DNA of 64,000 nt from contig JAHDBC010000002.1 in the NCBI GenBank assembly GCA_020630595.1, forward strand, positions 40,835 through 104,834, read 5' to 3'. Of this stretch, positions 8,817 to 18,855 are shown piece after piece (position 1 is the stretch's first letter; each line of letters opens with the position of its first letter). The position numbers were made by a program, and so were the translations under genes. The stretch comes from Planktomarina sp. Its GTDB lineage: Bacteria > Pseudomonadota > Alphaproteobacteria > Rhodobacterales > Rhodobacteraceae. A model generated the notes under the pieces. The model did not search any database. It was not told the origin of the DNA and was given only the letters and a program-made list of their open reading frames with translations.

Positions 8817-9683
8817 ATGTTATACACCTCAGCGCATGAATGGATGGCAGCACCGAACAAACGGGTGCTTTTGTTTGCGATGTCCGGTTTGGGCAAGACG
8901 CATCTGTCAAACATGCTGCGCCGTGACGGTGGGTGGTTCCACTATTCCGTCGATTACAGGATCGGCACGCGCTACATGGGCGAACCCATTCTGGACAATG
9001 CAAAGCAACACGCCATGAAAGACCCGTTTCTGGCAGAGCTTTTGCGATCAGATTCGATCTACATCGCATCCAACATCACATTTGAAAATCTGGCGCCATT
9101 GTCGTCTTATCTGGGCAAGCCCGGTGATCCATCAAAGGGCGGCATTCCGATTGCTGAATACAAGCGGCGGCAAGCGCAGCATCAAAAGGCCGAAATCGCC
9201 GCCCTGTTGGACACAGAACATTTCATCAATCGTGCCCAAGATCTGTACGGATATAGTGATTTTGTCTGCGACACCGGTGGCAGTATCGTGGAGGTCGTCG
9301 ACCCTTGGAACGACAATGACCCCGTAATGACGGCGCTGGCGGCAAATACGCTGATGGTCTGGATCAAAGGTTCCGACGATCACACCGCCGCCCTGATCGA
9401 ACGGTTTGACCGTGCCCCCAAACCGATGTGTTATCAGGCTGAATTTCTGGAACAGGCCTGGGCGGATTACGGGCGCGAAACAGGGGCGTCCCCTGATGCG
9501 GTCGACCCAGATGCCTTTATTCGGTGGACTTATGCCCGCGCGATGGCGCACCGTGAACCGCGATATGAAGCGATGGCCCGCTGGGGGATCACGATCACGG
9601 CCGAACAGGCCGCCGCCGTATCGTCCCCCGATGATTTCAATGACCTGATTGCACGCACTTTGGACGCAAGACATGCCCATTAA
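8817..9683 (+). CDS. P-loop ATPase of unknown function, coupled to metA
   Basis: Cytoplasmic protein of 288 residues. A Walker A motif, [14 protein letters not shown], lies near residue 22, followed by [14 protein letters not shown], which resembles the substrate-binding region of small-molecule kinases. No helicase, ABC or AAA signature is visible. An AAAGGA ribosome site seven bases before the ATG at 8817 supports this start, although an inner ATG at 8844 is possible. It overlaps metA by 11 bases, so the two are probably translated together. It could be a metabolite or nucleotide kinase; this is inference from the fold only. Confidence 0.75.
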   Translation: MLYTSAHEWMAAPNKRVLLFAMSGLGKTHLSNMLRRDGGWFHYSVDYRIGTRYMGEPILDNAKQHAMKDPFLAELLRSDSIYIASNITFENLAPLSSYLGKPGDPSKGGIPIAEYKRRQAQHQKAEIAALLDTEHFINRAQDLYGYSDFVCDTGGSIVEVVDPWNDNDPVMTALAANTLMVWIKGSDDHTAALIERFDRAPKPMCYQAEFLEQAWADYGRETGASPDAVDPDAFIRWTYARAMAHREPRYEAMARWGITITAEQAAAVSSPDDFNDLIARTLDARHAH

Positions 9684-10590
9684 GATACCGCAAAACCTGC
9701 CCGCCCATTCTGTCCTTCGGTCCGAAGGTGTGATGGTGATGGATCCGCAAGATGCTGATCGGCAGGATGTTCGCCCCTTGCGGATTGGACTTTTGAACCT
9801 GATGCCCAAGAAAATTCAGACGGAAAACCAGTTTGCCCGTCTGATCGGCGCAACCCCATTGCAGATTGAACTGTCGTTGATCCGCATGTCTGAACACCGC
9901 ACGCGCAATACCGCTGCGGAACACATGGTGGAATTCTACCGCCCGTTTTCAGACGTAAAGGATGAAAAATTCGATGGTCTGATCATCACGGGTGCGCCCA
10001 TCGAACATCTTCCTTTCGAAGATGTGACCTATTGGGACGAACTGAAACAGGTGATGGATTGGACACAAACCCATGTCCATTCCACCTTTGGCGTCTGCTG
10101 GGGTGGCATGGCGATGATGAAACATTTCCATAACATCGAAAAGCACATGCTGGACCAAAAGGCATTCGGGTGCTTCAGCCATCAAAACATGGATCCAACA
10201 TCGCCACTGTTGCGCGGGTTTTCTGACATCTGCGTTATCCCCGTTAGCCGTTGGACCGAAATGCGTCAGGGTGAAATCGATGCACAGCCCGCGCTGAAAA
10301 CGCTTTTGTGGTCGGAACAAACGGGCCCCTGTCTGGTTGAGGATCAGGAACACCGCGCGGTGTATATCTTTAATCACTTCGAATATGACAGTGGGACACT
10401 CAAAGAAGAATATGACAGGGACATTTCCCAGAATGTGGCAATCAATGTGCCGGGCAATTATTATCCCGACGACGATCCGTCGCGCACGCCCCAGAACCGG
10501 TGGCGCAGCCATGCGCATTTGCTGTACGGCAACTGGATCAATCAAATCTATCAAACGACGCCCTTCGACATGGAGCTGATCGGCACATGA
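9673..10590 (+). CDS. metAA: Homoserine O-acetyltransferase (MetA type)
   Basis: Acylates the hydroxyl of L-homoserine, the first committed step of methionine synthesis. The protein has 305 residues from the ATG at 9673. The catalytic set is intact: C142 in [10 protein letters not shown], then H235 and E237 in IFNHFEYD. Residue 111 is Glu ([11 protein letters not shown]). In the MetA family Glu at 111 is linked to acetyl-CoA use and Gly to succinyl-CoA, so an acetyltransferase is predicted despite the MetA fold. It overlaps the upstream P-loop gene by 11 bases and the downstream hydrolase by an ATGA junction. Confidence 0.93.
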   Translation: MPIKIPQNLPAHSVLRSEGVMVMDPQDADRQDVRPLRIGLLNLMPKKIQTENQFARLIGATPLQIELSLIRMSEHRTRNTAAEHMVEFYRPFSDVKDEKFDGLIITGAPIEHLPFEDVTYWDELKQVMDWTQTHVHSTFGVCWGGMAMMKHFHNIEKHMLDQKAFGCFSHQNMDPTSPLLRGFSDICVIPVSRWTEMRQGEIDAQPALKTLLWSEQTGPCLVEDQEHRAVYIFNHFEYDSGTLKEEYDRDISQNVAINVPGNYYPDDDPSRTPQNRWRSHAHLLYGNWINQIYQTTPFDMELIGT

Positions 10591-11555
10591 AATGGATCGT
10601 TCTGTGCGCTGGCCTTTTGATCGCATTTGGGGCGGTGACCATGCTGCTGTCCAAACGTCAGGTGAAATCGGCTGAAACCGCATTCCCGCCCGTTGGGCAG
10701 ACGGTTTCGGTTTCGGGTCGGGATGTGCACTATGTTGAAAAAGGAACGGGACCAACTGTCGTTCTGATCCATGGGGCCAGCGGCAATCTTCGCGATTTCA
10801 CCTTTTCGTTGATGGACCGTTTGGCACAGGATTTTCACGTCGTTGCGTTCGACAGGCCGGGGTTGGGCTATACGGATCGTGTTGACCCACAATTCGAATC
10901 TGCCTTTGGCCTGAATGCAGAAAGCCCCATGGATCAGGCGCGGTTTCTGATTGCCGCGACACGGGTTCTTGGCATCGAAAATCCGCTTGTGGTCGGGCAT
11001 TCGTTCGGCGGGGGCGTTGCGTTGGCATGGGGGCTGGAAGATCAAGCCGCCGCCGGGTTGGTGCTTGTCTCTGCGGCGGCACAACCGTGGCCCGGAACGC
11101 TTGGGCTGTATTATCAAGCAACGGCAAGCCGTGTTGGCGGTGCGGTTCTTCCGGTTCTGATTTCGGCATTTGTGCCCGACAGCCGCATTGAACAAGGGAT
11201 CACATCCGTTTTTGAACCCCAAGATCCGCCCGAAGGATACGCCAGCCACATTGGTGCGCCTTTGACCGTGCGCCCTGATACGTTCCGCGCAAACGCACGG
11301 CAGGTGAACGGGCTGCGCCCCCATTTCGTGGATATGGCGCCGCAATACGGATCGATCACGGTGCCTGTTGAAATCATTCATGGAACGGCGGACACATCCG
11401 TGCCGTTGGATATCCATGCCATCCCAACGGCCCAGGCTATTCCGGGGGCAAACCTGACGCTGCTGGATGGGATCGGTCACATGCCCCATCACAGTGCCGA
11501 AGACGACGTGGTTGCCGCCATTTACCGTGCCGCAGAACGCGCTGGATTGCGCTGA
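10587..11555 (+). CDS. Alpha/beta-fold hydrolase, membrane-anchored
   Basis: Hydrolase of 322 residues starting in an ATGA overlap with metA. The N terminus ([19 protein letters not shown]) is a hydrophobic anchor or uncleaved signal, placing the enzyme outside the cytoplasm or at the membrane. The core shows the oxyanion HGASGN motif near residue 62, the nucleophile elbow [12 protein letters not shown] near 137, an Asp in [10 protein letters not shown] and the catalytic His in GIGHMPHH. Its substrate, and any link to methionine synthesis, are unknown. Confidence 0.88.
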   Translation: MKWIVLCAGLLIAFGAVTMLLSKRQVKSAETAFPPVGQTVSVSGRDVHYVEKGTGPTVVLIHGASGNLRDFTFSLMDRLAQDFHVVAFDRPGLGYTDRVDPQFESAFGLNAESPMDQARFLIAATRVLGIENPLVVGHSFGGGVALAWGLEDQAAAGLVLVSAAAQPWPGTLGLYYQATASRVGGAVLPVLISAFVPDSRIEQGITSVFEPQDPPEGYASHIGAPLTVRPDTFRANARQVNGLRPHFVDMAPQYGSITVPVEIIHGTADTSVPLDIHAIPTAQAIPGANLTLLDGIGHMPHHSAEDDVVAAIYRAAERAGLR

Positions 11556-11601
11556 CACGCCAACCCCTTCATACTCTGACACGAAAGACTGGGGGCAACC
11601 T

Positions 11602-12471
11602 ATGACGCAATCCTATCCGGATCAGATACAGGCATACTTTGACACCGCAGCCCCAGATGCGGTGCGAACCGCCATTGAACAGGGCGAAAAAGGGGAAATC
11701 CTAAATCCCCATTTCCCCTATCCCACGCGCATGGGCAAAAAAGACTACGAAAGCCAGATCGCCGCCCTTCAGATCGAATTGGTCAAATTTCAATCATGGG
11801 TGCGTGAAACAGATCAACGGATTGTTGTCGTATTCGAAGGCCGCGATGCTGCAGGCAAAGGCGGAACAATCGCGCGGTTCCGCGAAAATCTGAACCCGCG
11901 CACAGCGAATGTTGTCGCCTTGTCAAAACCCAACGACCGCGAAGCAGGTCAATGGTATTTTCAACGCTATATTCAGCATCTGCCCACAGCCGGCGAGATC
12001 ACGTTTTTTGACAGATCATGGTATAATCGCGGGGTTGTGGAACATGTGTTTGGGTTCGTTGATCCAGCGGATCGTGATCGCTGGTTCCAACAGGTTGGCC
12101 CCTTTGAACAGATGCTTGTGGAAGATGGGATTGCACTTCACAAAATCTGGCTGAACGTGGGGCAAGCCACGCAGTTGAAACGATTTTTGGATCGCGCGAA
12201 TGATCCGCTGAAACAGTGGAAACTGTCTTGGATCGATGTCGAAGGCTTGTCCCGGTGGGATGCCTATTCGGCCGCCATTTCCGAAACACTGCAGCGGACC
12301 CATGACAAGGTCGCACCTTGGACCATCGTGCGATCCGATGACAAACGCCGCGCGCGGTTGAATGCCATCCGCAGCCTTTTGTCACGCTTCAACTATTCAG
12401 GCCGCAACGACAGCGCATTGGGGACAGTCGATCCTGCAATTTGCGGTGGACCAGACATCTGGGATGCCTAA
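11602..12471 (+). CDS. ppk2: Polyphosphate kinase 2 family protein
   Basis: Transfers phosphate between polyphosphate and nucleotides (the family favours NDP or NMP phosphorylation). The protein has 289 residues from the ATG at 11602. Key motifs are the Walker [11 protein letters not shown] (80-89), the RENLNPR lid-region sequence, Walker [11 protein letters not shown] (135-144) and SWIDVEGL near 210. The length is that of a single-domain class I PPK2. The frame remains open upstream, but that part lies over the preceding hydrolase gene and is not conserved-looking. It ends inside the start of the TetR gene. Confidence 0.93.
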   Translation: MTQSYPDQIQAYFDTAAPDAVRTAIEQGEKGEILNPHFPYPTRMGKKDYESQIAALQIELVKFQSWVRETDQRIVVVFEGRDAAGKGGTIARFRENLNPRTANVVALSKPNDREAGQWYFQRYIQHLPTAGEITFFDRSWYNRGVVEHVFGFVDPADRDRWFQQVGPFEQMLVEDGIALHKIWLNVGQATQLKRFLDRANDPLKQWKLSWIDVEGLSRWDAYSAAISETLQRTHDKVAPWTIVRSDDKRRARLNAIRSLLSRFNYSGRNDSALGTVDPAICGGPDIWDA

Positions 12472-13081
12472 GCGCGGCTATCATCACGGCAACCTGCGTC
12501 AGGCGCTGGTGGATGCGGCATTGGTTTTGATCGAAGAACGCGGCCCAACAGGGTTCACGTTGTCAGAGGCCGCGAAACGTGCCGGCGTGACACCTGCCGC
12601 AGTTTATCGGCATTTTGAAGGTCGCGAAGACCTGATCGCCGAAGCGGCACTGCAAGGCTATCGGATCTTTGCAGATCTGATGGAGTTTGCTTACGCCGAC
12701 GGCAAACCCACAGACCTTGCCGCGTTCGAAGCGACCGGCCGCGCCTATTTGGCCTTTGCCCGCAAATATCCCGGTCACTACGTGGCAATGTTCGAAAGTG
12801 GTATTTCGTTGCAGCGCACGCCAGACCTGAACGCTGCTGCCACGCGGGCCAATGGCGTTTTGGAACAGGCCGCCGTGGCCTTGTGCCAACATATCCCTGC
12901 AGATCGTCGTCCCCCACCACAGATGTTTTCTGCCCACATCTGGGCCATGAGCCACGGGGTGGTCGAATTGTTTGCACGGGGAACCCCCGGCACCAAAAGC
13001 CCCTTTCCACCAGAAGATCTTTTGGAAACCGGCATTGGCATCTACCTGCGTGGGCTAGGATTGTTGGCCAAAGACACCTAA
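12464..13081 (+). CDS. TetR/AcrR-family transcriptional regulator
   Basis: Regulator of 205 residues. The N-terminal DNA-binding domain is clear: [16 protein letters not shown], then a helix-turn-helix [20 protein letters not shown] near residues 28-47. The C-terminal ligand-binding half ([20 protein letters not shown] onward) resembles the TetR C-terminal WHG-type domain. It overlaps the end of ppk2 by eight bases, so it is part of the same transcript and may control that operon. The ligand is unknown. Confidence 0.9.
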   Translation: MPKRGYHHGNLRQALVDAALVLIEERGPTGFTLSEAAKRAGVTPAAVYRHFEGREDLIAEAALQGYRIFADLMEFAYADGKPTDLAAFEATGRAYLAFARKYPGHYVAMFESGISLQRTPDLNAAATRANGVLEQAAVALCQHIPADRRPPPQMFSAHIWAMSHGVVELFARGTPGTKSPFPPEDLLETGIGIYLRGLGLLAKDT

Positions 13082-13122
13082 CGGGCCAAATCGCCTGAAT
13101 CTGACAACATTGCCCTGCGCAC

Positions 13123-13157
13123 AAAAAAATGCCCGCTGCACCAGCAGCGGACATTTT
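13123..13157 (-). terminator. Terminator of rplM-rpsI, probably bidirectional
   Basis: Arms 13126-13138 and 13145-13157 pair over 13 positions with one mismatch and a six-base loop. The A tract at 13123-13129 reads as a T tract on the minus strand, downstream of rpsI. The other flank has CATTTTG, so it may also stop the TetR transcript. Confidence 0.88.
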
Positions 13158-13177
13158 GAAATCGAAGGAAAGAGCGA

Positions 13178-13666
13178 TTAACGCTTGGAGAACTGGAAGG
13201 ACCGGCGGGCTTTGCGCTTACCGTATTTCTTACGTTCCACCACACGGCTGTCGCGGGTCAGGAAACCGGCGGCTTTCAATGCACCGCGCAGTTCAGGGTT
13301 GTACAGCTGCAGGGCTTTGGAAATCCCATGCTTCACCGCGCCCGCCTGACCTGTCAGACCGCCGCCCTTTACAGTTGCGACAACGTCGAATTCGCCTTCA
13401 ACACCAGCAACTTGCATTGGCTGACGCAAGATCAGCTGCAAAACGGGACGTGCGAAATACACGTCTTGGTCTTTGCCGTTCACGGTAACTTTGCCGGAAC
13501 CGGGCTTGATCCAAACGCGGGCAACGGCGTCTTTCCGTTTGCCAGTGGCATAAGACCGGCCCAGATCGTCACGTACAGGTTCACGCGGCGCTGCAACTTC
13601 AACGACGGCTTCGGTGCCTTCAGCAACCGCAGCCAAATCTTCCAGAGAATTGATTTGATCAGACAT
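13178..13666 (-). CDS. rpsI: 30S ribosomal protein S9
   Basis: Small-subunit ribosomal protein of 162 residues whose basic C-terminal tail reaches the P-site tRNA. The family core is plain: [20 protein letters not shown], a central domain with [19 protein letters not shown], and the tail ending in FQFSKR. An acidic N-terminal extension of about 30 residues ([18 protein letters not shown]) is common in alphaproteobacteria. It follows rplM by two bases, forming the usual rplM-rpsI operon. Confidence 0.97.
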   Translation of the reverse strand: MSDQINSLEDLAAVAEGTEAVVEVAAPREPVRDDLGRSYATGKRKDAVARVWIKPGSGKVTVNGKDQDVYFARPVLQLILRQPMQVAGVEGEFDVVATVKGGGLTGQAGAVKHGISKALQLYNPELRGALKAAGFLTRDSRVVERKKYGKRKARRSFQFSKR

Positions 13667-13668
13667 GC

Positions 13669-14127
13669 TTAGGCCCTCGTGTTCTTTTTGTTCATCACTT
13701 TGACGTCCAGAACTTCGGGGTTCTGAGCTTCATGAGGATGTTCGGCACCTGCATAGACACGCAGGTTGGTCATTTGCTGACGCGACAGGCGGTTGCCGGG
13801 AAGCATACGTTTGACGGCTTGCATCAAAACACGCTCCGGGTATTTGCCTTCCAGGATCTGGCCCGTGGTGCGGGATTTGATCCCACCGGGGTACCCTGTG
13901 TGCCAGTAGTTTTCTTTGTTGCGCTTGTTGCCTGTGATTTGCACTTTATCAGCGTTGATCACGATCACATTGTCGCCCATGTCCATGTGCGGTGTGAATG
14001 TGGCTTTGTGCTTGCCACGCAGACGCATTGCGATAATCGAAGCCAAACGGCCCAACACGACGCCTTCGGCATCGATGATGATCCATTTTTTGTCGATATC
14101 TGCAGGTGTTGCAGAAAAGGTTTTCAT
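13669..14127 (-). CDS. rplM: 50S ribosomal protein L13
   Basis: Large-subunit ribosomal protein of 152 residues, starting at [22 protein letters not shown] four codons upstream is unlikely because it falls in the leader next to a hairpin. The conserved [33 protein letters not shown] and [12 protein letters not shown] blocks are present. It is the first gene of the rplM-rpsI pair. Confidence 0.97.
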   Translation of the reverse strand: MKTFSATPADIDKKWIIIDAEGVVLGRLASIIAMRLRGKHKATFTPHMDMGDNVIVINADKVQITGNKRNKENYWHTGYPGGIKSRTTGQILEGKYPERVLMQAVKRMLPGNRLSRQQMTNLRVYAGAEHPHEAQNPEVLDVKVMNKKNTRA

Positions 14128-14134
14128 GTCTCTA

Positions 14135-14154
14135 CCCATCGAATTGGTGATGGG
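14135..14154 (-). promoter_or_regulatory. Hairpin in the rplM leader, next to the start codon
   Basis: CCCATC and GATGGG pair around an eight-base loop and end seven bases before the rplM ATG, so the stem covers the GATGGG that would serve as the ribosome site. It could be an autogenous L13 control site, by analogy with L13 leaders in other bacteria. That analogy is inference. Confidence 0.4.
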
Positions 14155-14157
14155 CGG

Positions 14158-14185
14158 GTTATAGACAGTTCCAAATGCGCGTCAA
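14158..14185 (-). promoter_or_regulatory. Promoter of rplM-rpsI
   Basis: On the minus strand, TTGACG (14185-14180) is followed after 16 bases by TATAAC (14163-14158). The -10 ends 30 bases upstream of the rplM start, leaving a leader of a little over 20 bases that holds the hairpin. Confidence 0.6.
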
Positions 14186-14242
14186 CGGACATTATCGCGA
14201 TAAAATACATACTTATCAACAAGTTACATTTTCGGTATTATT

Positions 14243-14689
14243 TTACCCCATAGAAATGTCTGCGTTTGAACCCGTTGGCGGGATTGAATAGGTCAAATTG
14301 GCGCGCGCAACGGGTGTGTCGCCGCCCGCGCTGTAAATCAGGCATTCACCCACAGCCAATGATCTGCCCAGTTTCAAAAGCCTGCATTTGGCGATGATGT
14401 CCTGCCCCGCTTGGGGTTTGCGCATGAAATCAATCGATGCATTCGTGGTGACAGCCAACGCCTTGGGGCCGATCATGGCCATCACCGCCAAATAGACCGC
14501 CACATCCGCCAGACCGAACATGGATGGGCCAGACACTGTCCCACCCGGGCGCAGATGCCCGTCGTCCACAATCAGGCGCACATCAATTTCCATGTCGTCC
14601 AACCGTTCGACCCGAAACGACCCTGCCACCTGTGTGAACACATTTTGCAAAAAGTCATGCAGTTGCGGGATGTCCATCATCAAGGGCAT
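14243..14689 (-). CDS. PaaI-family thioesterase (hotdog fold)
   Basis: Hotdog-fold protein of 148 residues, probably hydrolysing an aromatic or acyl-CoA thioester. The pattern HLRPGGTVSGPSMFGLADVAVY (about 55-76) holds the helix with the catalytic Asp typical of PaaI-type enzymes, and TTNASIDFMRKPQAGQD follows. An AAAGG ribosome site eight bases before 14689 supports the start. It is divergent from the enoyl-CoA hydratase homologue 55 bases away; both act on acyl-CoA compounds, which hints at a shared role. Confidence 0.85.
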   Translation of the reverse strand: MPLMMDIPQLHDFLQNVFTQVAGSFRVERLDDMEIDVRLIVDDGHLRPGGTVSGPSMFGLADVAVYLAVMAMIGPKALAVTTNASIDFMRKPQAGQDIIAKCRLLKLGRSLAVGECLIYSAGGDTPVARANLTYSIPPTGSNADISMG

Positions 14690-14744
14690 TGGCGAACCTT
14701 TCTTCTTCGCCTACACCTGACCGGCAATCAGACCGGAGGGCAAG

Positions 14745-15533
14745 ATGGCAATTCTAGAACGCAACGACACGGGTGCAATCGCGCGTCTGACCCTGAACGC
14801 ACCGGAACGGTTGAACGCACTGTCTGATGAAATGCTTGCGGCGCTGCAAATGGAATGCGACGCGCTGATGACGGACCCGAACATCCGTGTTGTGATTTTG
14901 TCTGGCGCGGGCAAGGCGTTTTGTGCCGGCCATGATCTGAAACAAATGACCGCCAAACGCGACGATCCCGATGGCGGTGCAGCAGCCTGGAAAGATCTGT
15001 TTGACCGGTGCACGCGGTTCATGTTGACGCTTCAGAAAATGCCGCAACCTGTCATCGCACAAGTGCATGGCATTGCAACAGCGGCCGGATGCCAGTTGGT
15101 GGCCAGTTGCGATCTTGCTGTGGCAGCCGAAGGCACGCGATTTGGCGTCAACGGGGTCAACATCGGCCTGTTTTGTTCCACACCGATGGTCGCGCTGTCG
15201 CGCAATATGCCGCGTAAAAAGGTGTTTGAATTGCTGACCACTGGCGAATTCCTTGATGCACAACAAGCGGCAGAAATGGGGCTTATCAACCGGGTCGCGG
15301 CCCCAGATCAGTTGGGCGCAGCGACGATGCATCTGGCCGAAACAATCGCAGCAAAACTGGGCACTGCCGTCAAAGTCGGGAAAGAAGCATTTTATCAGCA
15401 GATTCAAATGCCCATCGAAGACGCCTATGCCCACAGCGGGAATGTTATGGTTCAAAATATGCTACGTGATGACACCGCCGAAGGCGTCGCGGCGTTTTTG
15501 GAAAAGCGCGCGCCGAATTGGTCGCAAGACTGA
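14745..15533 (+). CDS. Enoyl-CoA hydratase/isomerase family protein, ECHDC3-like
   Basis: Crotonase-fold protein of 262 residues. The acyl-CoA oxyanion-hole region [10 protein letters not shown] (59-68) is present, and [16 protein letters not shown] followed by [11 protein letters not shown] closely resembles mitochondrial ECHDC3. The two glutamates that catalyse hydration in classic enoyl-CoA hydratase are replaced: Gln at 117 in GCQL and Gly at 137 in VNGVN. It is therefore probably not a normal hydratase. The reaction of ECHDC3-type proteins is not established as far as I know. Confidence 0.88.
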   Translation: MAILERNDTGAIARLTLNAPERLNALSDEMLAALQMECDALMTDPNIRVVILSGAGKAFCAGHDLKQMTAKRDDPDGGAAAWKDLFDRCTRFMLTLQKMPQPVIAQVHGIATAAGCQLVASCDLAVAAEGTRFGVNGVNIGLFCSTPMVALSRNMPRKKVFELLTTGEFLDAQQAAEMGLINRVAAPDQLGAATMHLAETIAAKLGTAVKVGKEAFYQQIQMPIEDAYAHSGNVMVQNMLRDDTAEGVAAFLEKRAPNWSQD

Positions 15534-15573
15534 CCCCTTTCTTTACCCGAATTTGGGAACTACATCGCCCGCT

Positions 15574-16938
15574 ATGACACAGACATTGAACATCATCGGC
15601 GGCGGCATGGCCGGATCGGAAGCCGCGTGGCAGGCCGCACACATGGGCGTCCCTGTCCGATTGCATGAAATGCGGCCCACCGTTGGGACATTTGCGCACC
15701 AGACCGGCAATCTGGGGGAAATGGTGTGTTCCAACAGTTTTCGGTCCGATGACCACGAACAAAACGCTGTGGGTCTATTGCATTGGGAAATGCGGACCGC
15801 GGATGGCTTGATCATGCAAACTGCACACAAGCATCGCATCCCCGCAGGCGGTGCGTTGGCAGTGGACCGTGAACCGTTTGCGGAATCTGTGACTGCAGCT
15901 TTGCGATCCCATCCATTGATCGAAGTGGTGGACGGTGAAGTGGCCACCCTGCCCGACACTGGCCAATGGATCGTTGCCACGGGCCCCCTCACCTCTGGCG
16001 CATTGGCAGAGGCTATACAGGCGGAAACCGGGGCAGAAGCATTGGCGTTTTTCGACGCGATTGCACCGATCATTTATGCCGACAGTATCGATATGACCAA
16101 GGCATGGATGCAATCGCGATATGACAAAGGCGAAACAGAGGAAGAACGGACCGCCTACCTGAACTGCCCGATGGACAAAGCAACTTACGAAGCGTTCATC
16201 GACGCCTTGCTGTCCGCTGAAAAAACGGAATTCAAGCCCGGTGAAACTGCGGGCTATTTTGATGGCTGCCTGCCGATCGAAGTGATGGCAGAACGGGGCC
16301 GCGAAACCCTGCGATTTGGCCCGATGAAACCAGTGGGCTTGACCAATCCGCACAATCCCGACCAAAACGCCTATGCCGTGGTGCAATTACGCCGTGACAA
16401 TGCACTGGGCACCCTGTTCAATATTGTCGGGTTCCAGACCAAGATGAAATACGGCGCACAGAAAGACGTGCTGCGTATGATCCCCGGTTTGGAAAAGGCG
16501 GAGTTTGCCCGGCTGGGCGGGATTCACCGCAATTCATTTATCAATTCCCCCACGCTTTTGGATGCACAAATGCGTTTGAAATCGAAACCCAACATTCGGT
16601 TTGCCGGGCAAATCACGGGGGTTGAAGGATACGTGGAAAGTGCCGCCATGGGTCTTGTGGCGGGGCGGATGGCAGCGGCCGAAATTTTGGGCCAGACCTG
16701 TGATGCCCCCCCGCCCACAACGGCAATGGGTGCGCTGATCACACACATCACAGGCGGCGCAGTTGCCAAGACGTTCCAACCGATGAACGTCAACTTTGGC
16801 CTGTTTCCCCCGGTCGACACGGTCAAAGGGGGCCGCAAACGTCGCAAGGAACGGTACAAGGCATACACGGATCGTGCGAAGATTGACTTTGCCAACTGGG
16901 TTGCCGGGGTCACCCATCCGGCTAAAGTGGCAGAATGA
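15574..16938 (+). CDS. trmFO: tRNA m5U54 methyltransferase, folate/FAD-dependent
   Basis: Makes 5-methyluridine at position 54 of the tRNA T loop using methylenetetrahydrofolate and FAD. The protein has 454 residues from the ATG at 15574. The FAD-binding [13 protein letters not shown] opens the protein; the family cysteines are present as C52 in VCSNSFRS and in [11 protein letters not shown]. The C-terminal [20 protein letters not shown] block is diagnostic. The frame is open for 107 codons upstream, but that stretch is the hydratase gene. It shares an ATGA junction with the next gene. Confidence 0.96.
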   Translation: MTQTLNIIGGGMAGSEAAWQAAHMGVPVRLHEMRPTVGTFAHQTGNLGEMVCSNSFRSDDHEQNAVGLLHWEMRTADGLIMQTAHKHRIPAGGALAVDREPFAESVTAALRSHPLIEVVDGEVATLPDTGQWIVATGPLTSGALAEAIQAETGAEALAFFDAIAPIIYADSIDMTKAWMQSRYDKGETEEERTAYLNCPMDKATYEAFIDALLSAEKTEFKPGETAGYFDGCLPIEVMAERGRETLRFGPMKPVGLTNPHNPDQNAYAVVQLRRDNALGTLFNIVGFQTKMKYGAQKDVLRMIPGLEKAEFARLGGIHRNSFINSPTLLDAQMRLKSKPNIRFAGQITGVEGYVESAAMGLVAGRMAAAEILGQTCDAPPPTTAMGALITHITGGAVAKTFQPMNVNFGLFPPVDTVKGGRKRRKERYKAYTDRAKIDFANWVAGVTHPAKVAE

Positions 16939-17549
16939 CGGATAAAACACTGAAACAAGCCCTGTGGGTCCCGCGCCCTGTCGAAGAAACGCTGCAGATT
17001 TATGCTGACTGGGCAAACACCTATGACAAGGATGTGCTGGAAGCGGGCTATGCAACGCCCCACCGGATCGCACAGGCCCTTGCGCAATTCGCAGGGCCAG
17101 ACGCGCTGGTTCTGGATTTTGGGTGCGGCACCGGCCTGTCAGGGATGGCACTTCAAAATCAAGGGCTGGTGCATGTGGATGGCATGGATATTTCAGCCGA
17201 AATGCTGGACATTGCGTACAGTCGGCAGATTTACCGTGATTTGTGGCAGGCCACCCCGGGTGAAATGACGAATGTCGAAAAAGGGATCTATTCGGCTATC
17301 GTCGCAACCGGGGTCATCAGTTTGGGTGCGGCCCCGCCAGAAACACTTTCCCTTTGCCTGTCCTGCCTTGATCCCGGGGGATTGATGGCGCTGTCATTCA
17401 ACGATCCAACGATTGAAGATGGATCTTATGACGCTGCCCTGACCGCAGTTATTGACGCTGGGATTGCCAAGGTCGTGTTCCGCGAACATGGCCCCCACCT
17501 GCCGGGTAAGGACATGGGGTCAGACGTTATAGTCCTTGAAAAACTGTGA
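16935..17549 (+). CDS. Class I SAM-dependent methyltransferase
   Basis: Rossmann-fold methyltransferase of 204 residues. Motif I is [15 protein letters not shown] near residue 59, followed by acidic [14 protein letters not shown]. The N terminus ([20 protein letters not shown]) is the usual cap of this family, which includes small-molecule and tRNA-modifying enzymes. It begins in an ATGA overlap with trmFO and ends in a GTGA overlap with gluQ, so it sits in a tRNA-modification transcript. Its substrate is not known; a tRNA role is inference from position only. Confidence 0.85.
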   Translation: MTDKTLKQALWVPRPVEETLQIYADWANTYDKDVLEAGYATPHRIAQALAQFAGPDALVLDFGCGTGLSGMALQNQGLVHVDGMDISAEMLDIAYSRQIYRDLWQATPGEMTNVEKGIYSAIVATGVISLGAAPPETLSLCLSCLDPGGLMALSFNDPTIEDGSYDAALTAVIDAGIAKVVFREHGPHLPGKDMGSDVIVLEKL

Positions 17550-18403
17550 TCATCACACGTTTTGCACCATCCCCCACAGGTCCGTTGCATCTGGGCCATG
17601 CGTATTCAGCCATCGTTGCCCATGATTTTGCAACGCATCATGGCGGGCGGTTTCTGCTGCGCATCGAAGATTTAGATCAATCCCGTTCCCGCCCGGAATG
17701 GGAACGCCAGATATTCGATGATCTGGCATGGTTGGGTCTTGAATGGGACGCATCTGTTGTCCGGCAATCTGATCGTTCCGCACACTATAATCGCGCACTG
17801 GATCAGTTGTGGCAGGCATCGCAGGCGTATCACTGCACCTGCAGTCGCAAGGATATCTGGGCCGCCTCTGCCCCGCAAGAAGGGGGCGAACCATTGGTTG
17901 GACCCGATGGTGTGGTCTACCCGGGAACATGCAGGCCAATGGCTTCGACCCTAGGCAGTCACCGCAACCCCGATCATGCGCTGCGGCTTAATTTGGCATC
18001 TGCCGCTGCTACCCAGCGTTTCACCTATCGGGACATTGGACCAAATGGTGTTGGCGATGGCACCACCGTGGCGTTCACGCTGGATCATGCCATAGCAACC
18101 ATCGGTGATCCCATCATTGCGCGCAAAGGCATGGCCGCCGCCTATCACTTGGCAGTTGTGGTGGATGACGCAGACCAAGATGTGACCCATGTTGTGCGTG
18201 GCGCAGATTTGGCAGAAGCCACGCAGGTTCATGTGATCCTGCAATCGCTGTTGGGTCTGCCGACGCCCGTCTATTTCCATCATCCGCTTGTTCGGGACGA
18301 ATCTGGCAAAAGGCTCGCGAAGCGAGATGATTCAAAGGCCATCGCAAAATACCGAAGCGAAGGCGCAAGCCCCCACGATATCCGCAGGCTCGTGGGGCTG
18401 TGA
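17546..18403 (+). CDS. gluQ: Glutamyl-Q tRNA(Asp) synthetase
   Basis: A truncated glutamyl-tRNA synthetase paralogue that attaches glutamate to queuosine-34 of tRNA-Asp. The protein has 285 residues and starts with GTG inside a four-base overlap. It has the HIGH-like HLGHA (15-19), the zinc site C97-x-C99 with Y125 and C129, and a KMSKS-like LAKRDDSKA near 270. It lacks the anticodon-binding domain of a full GluRS, as expected. Its activity implies that the cell makes or takes up queuosine precursors. Confidence 0.93.
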   Translation: MIITRFAPSPTGPLHLGHAYSAIVAHDFATHHGGRFLLRIEDLDQSRSRPEWERQIFDDLAWLGLEWDASVVRQSDRSAHYNRALDQLWQASQAYHCTCSRKDIWAASAPQEGGEPLVGPDGVVYPGTCRPMASTLGSHRNPDHALRLNLASAAATQRFTYRDIGPNGVGDGTTVAFTLDHAIATIGDPIIARKGMAAAYHLAVVVDDADQDVTHVVRGADLAEATQVHVILQSLLGLPTPVYFHHPLVRDESGKRLAKRDDSKAIAKYRSEGASPHDIRRLVGL

Positions 18404-18422
18404 CACTCAGGCGCGTGGCGCT

Positions 18423-18785
18423 TTAATCATCTGACATCGGTTCTGTCAGAATATCCTCTGCACCTTGATCGATCCGTGTGTAAAAACAGCTTCGCCGATT
18501 GGTGTGGCACGCTGGGCCAACCTGTTCGATCAGCAAAAGCAAACAATCCCGATCACAATCAAGGCGCATTTCGACAAGGGCTTGGGTATGGCCGCTGGTT
18601 TCCCCCTTGATCCAGAACGCCTGACGGGACCGCGACCAATACGTGACATTGCGTGTTGATATCGTCTGACGGATCGCGTCAGCATTCATCCATGCCATCA
18701 TCAGAACCTCGCCCGTAGTCGCATCCTGCGCAATCGCAGGCACCAGACCATCAGAATTGTATTTCACAGTCTTTGGATCAAACAT
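18423..18785 (-). CDS. hisI: Phosphoribosyl-AMP cyclohydrolase
   Basis: Opens the adenine ring of phosphoribosyl-AMP, the third step of histidine synthesis. The protein has 120 residues from the ATG at 18785 (a GTG directly before it is less likely). Metal ligands are in [10 protein letters not shown], and the zinc cysteines in [13 protein letters not shown]. The blocks [12 protein letters not shown] and [10 protein letters not shown] are standard. It has no HisE domain, so the pyrophosphohydrolase must be elsewhere. It is convergent with gluQ and divergent from the scaffold gene. Confidence 0.96.
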   Translation of the reverse strand: MFDPKTVKYNSDGLVPAIAQDATTGEVLMMAWMNADAIRQTISTRNVTYWSRSRQAFWIKGETSGHTQALVEMRLDCDRDCLLLLIEQVGPACHTNRRSCFYTRIDQGAEDILTEPMSDD

Positions 18786-18855
18786 CACGTACAGGTCCCT
18801 TGCAAAGCTCAGCCAGCAGCGCCTATCTAAAGGCCACAGTCAGAAAGGCAACGCC

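Noticed and set aside
10551-11582. 343-codon minus-strand frame
   Set aside because: Opposite the alpha/beta hydrolase, which has all catalytic motifs.
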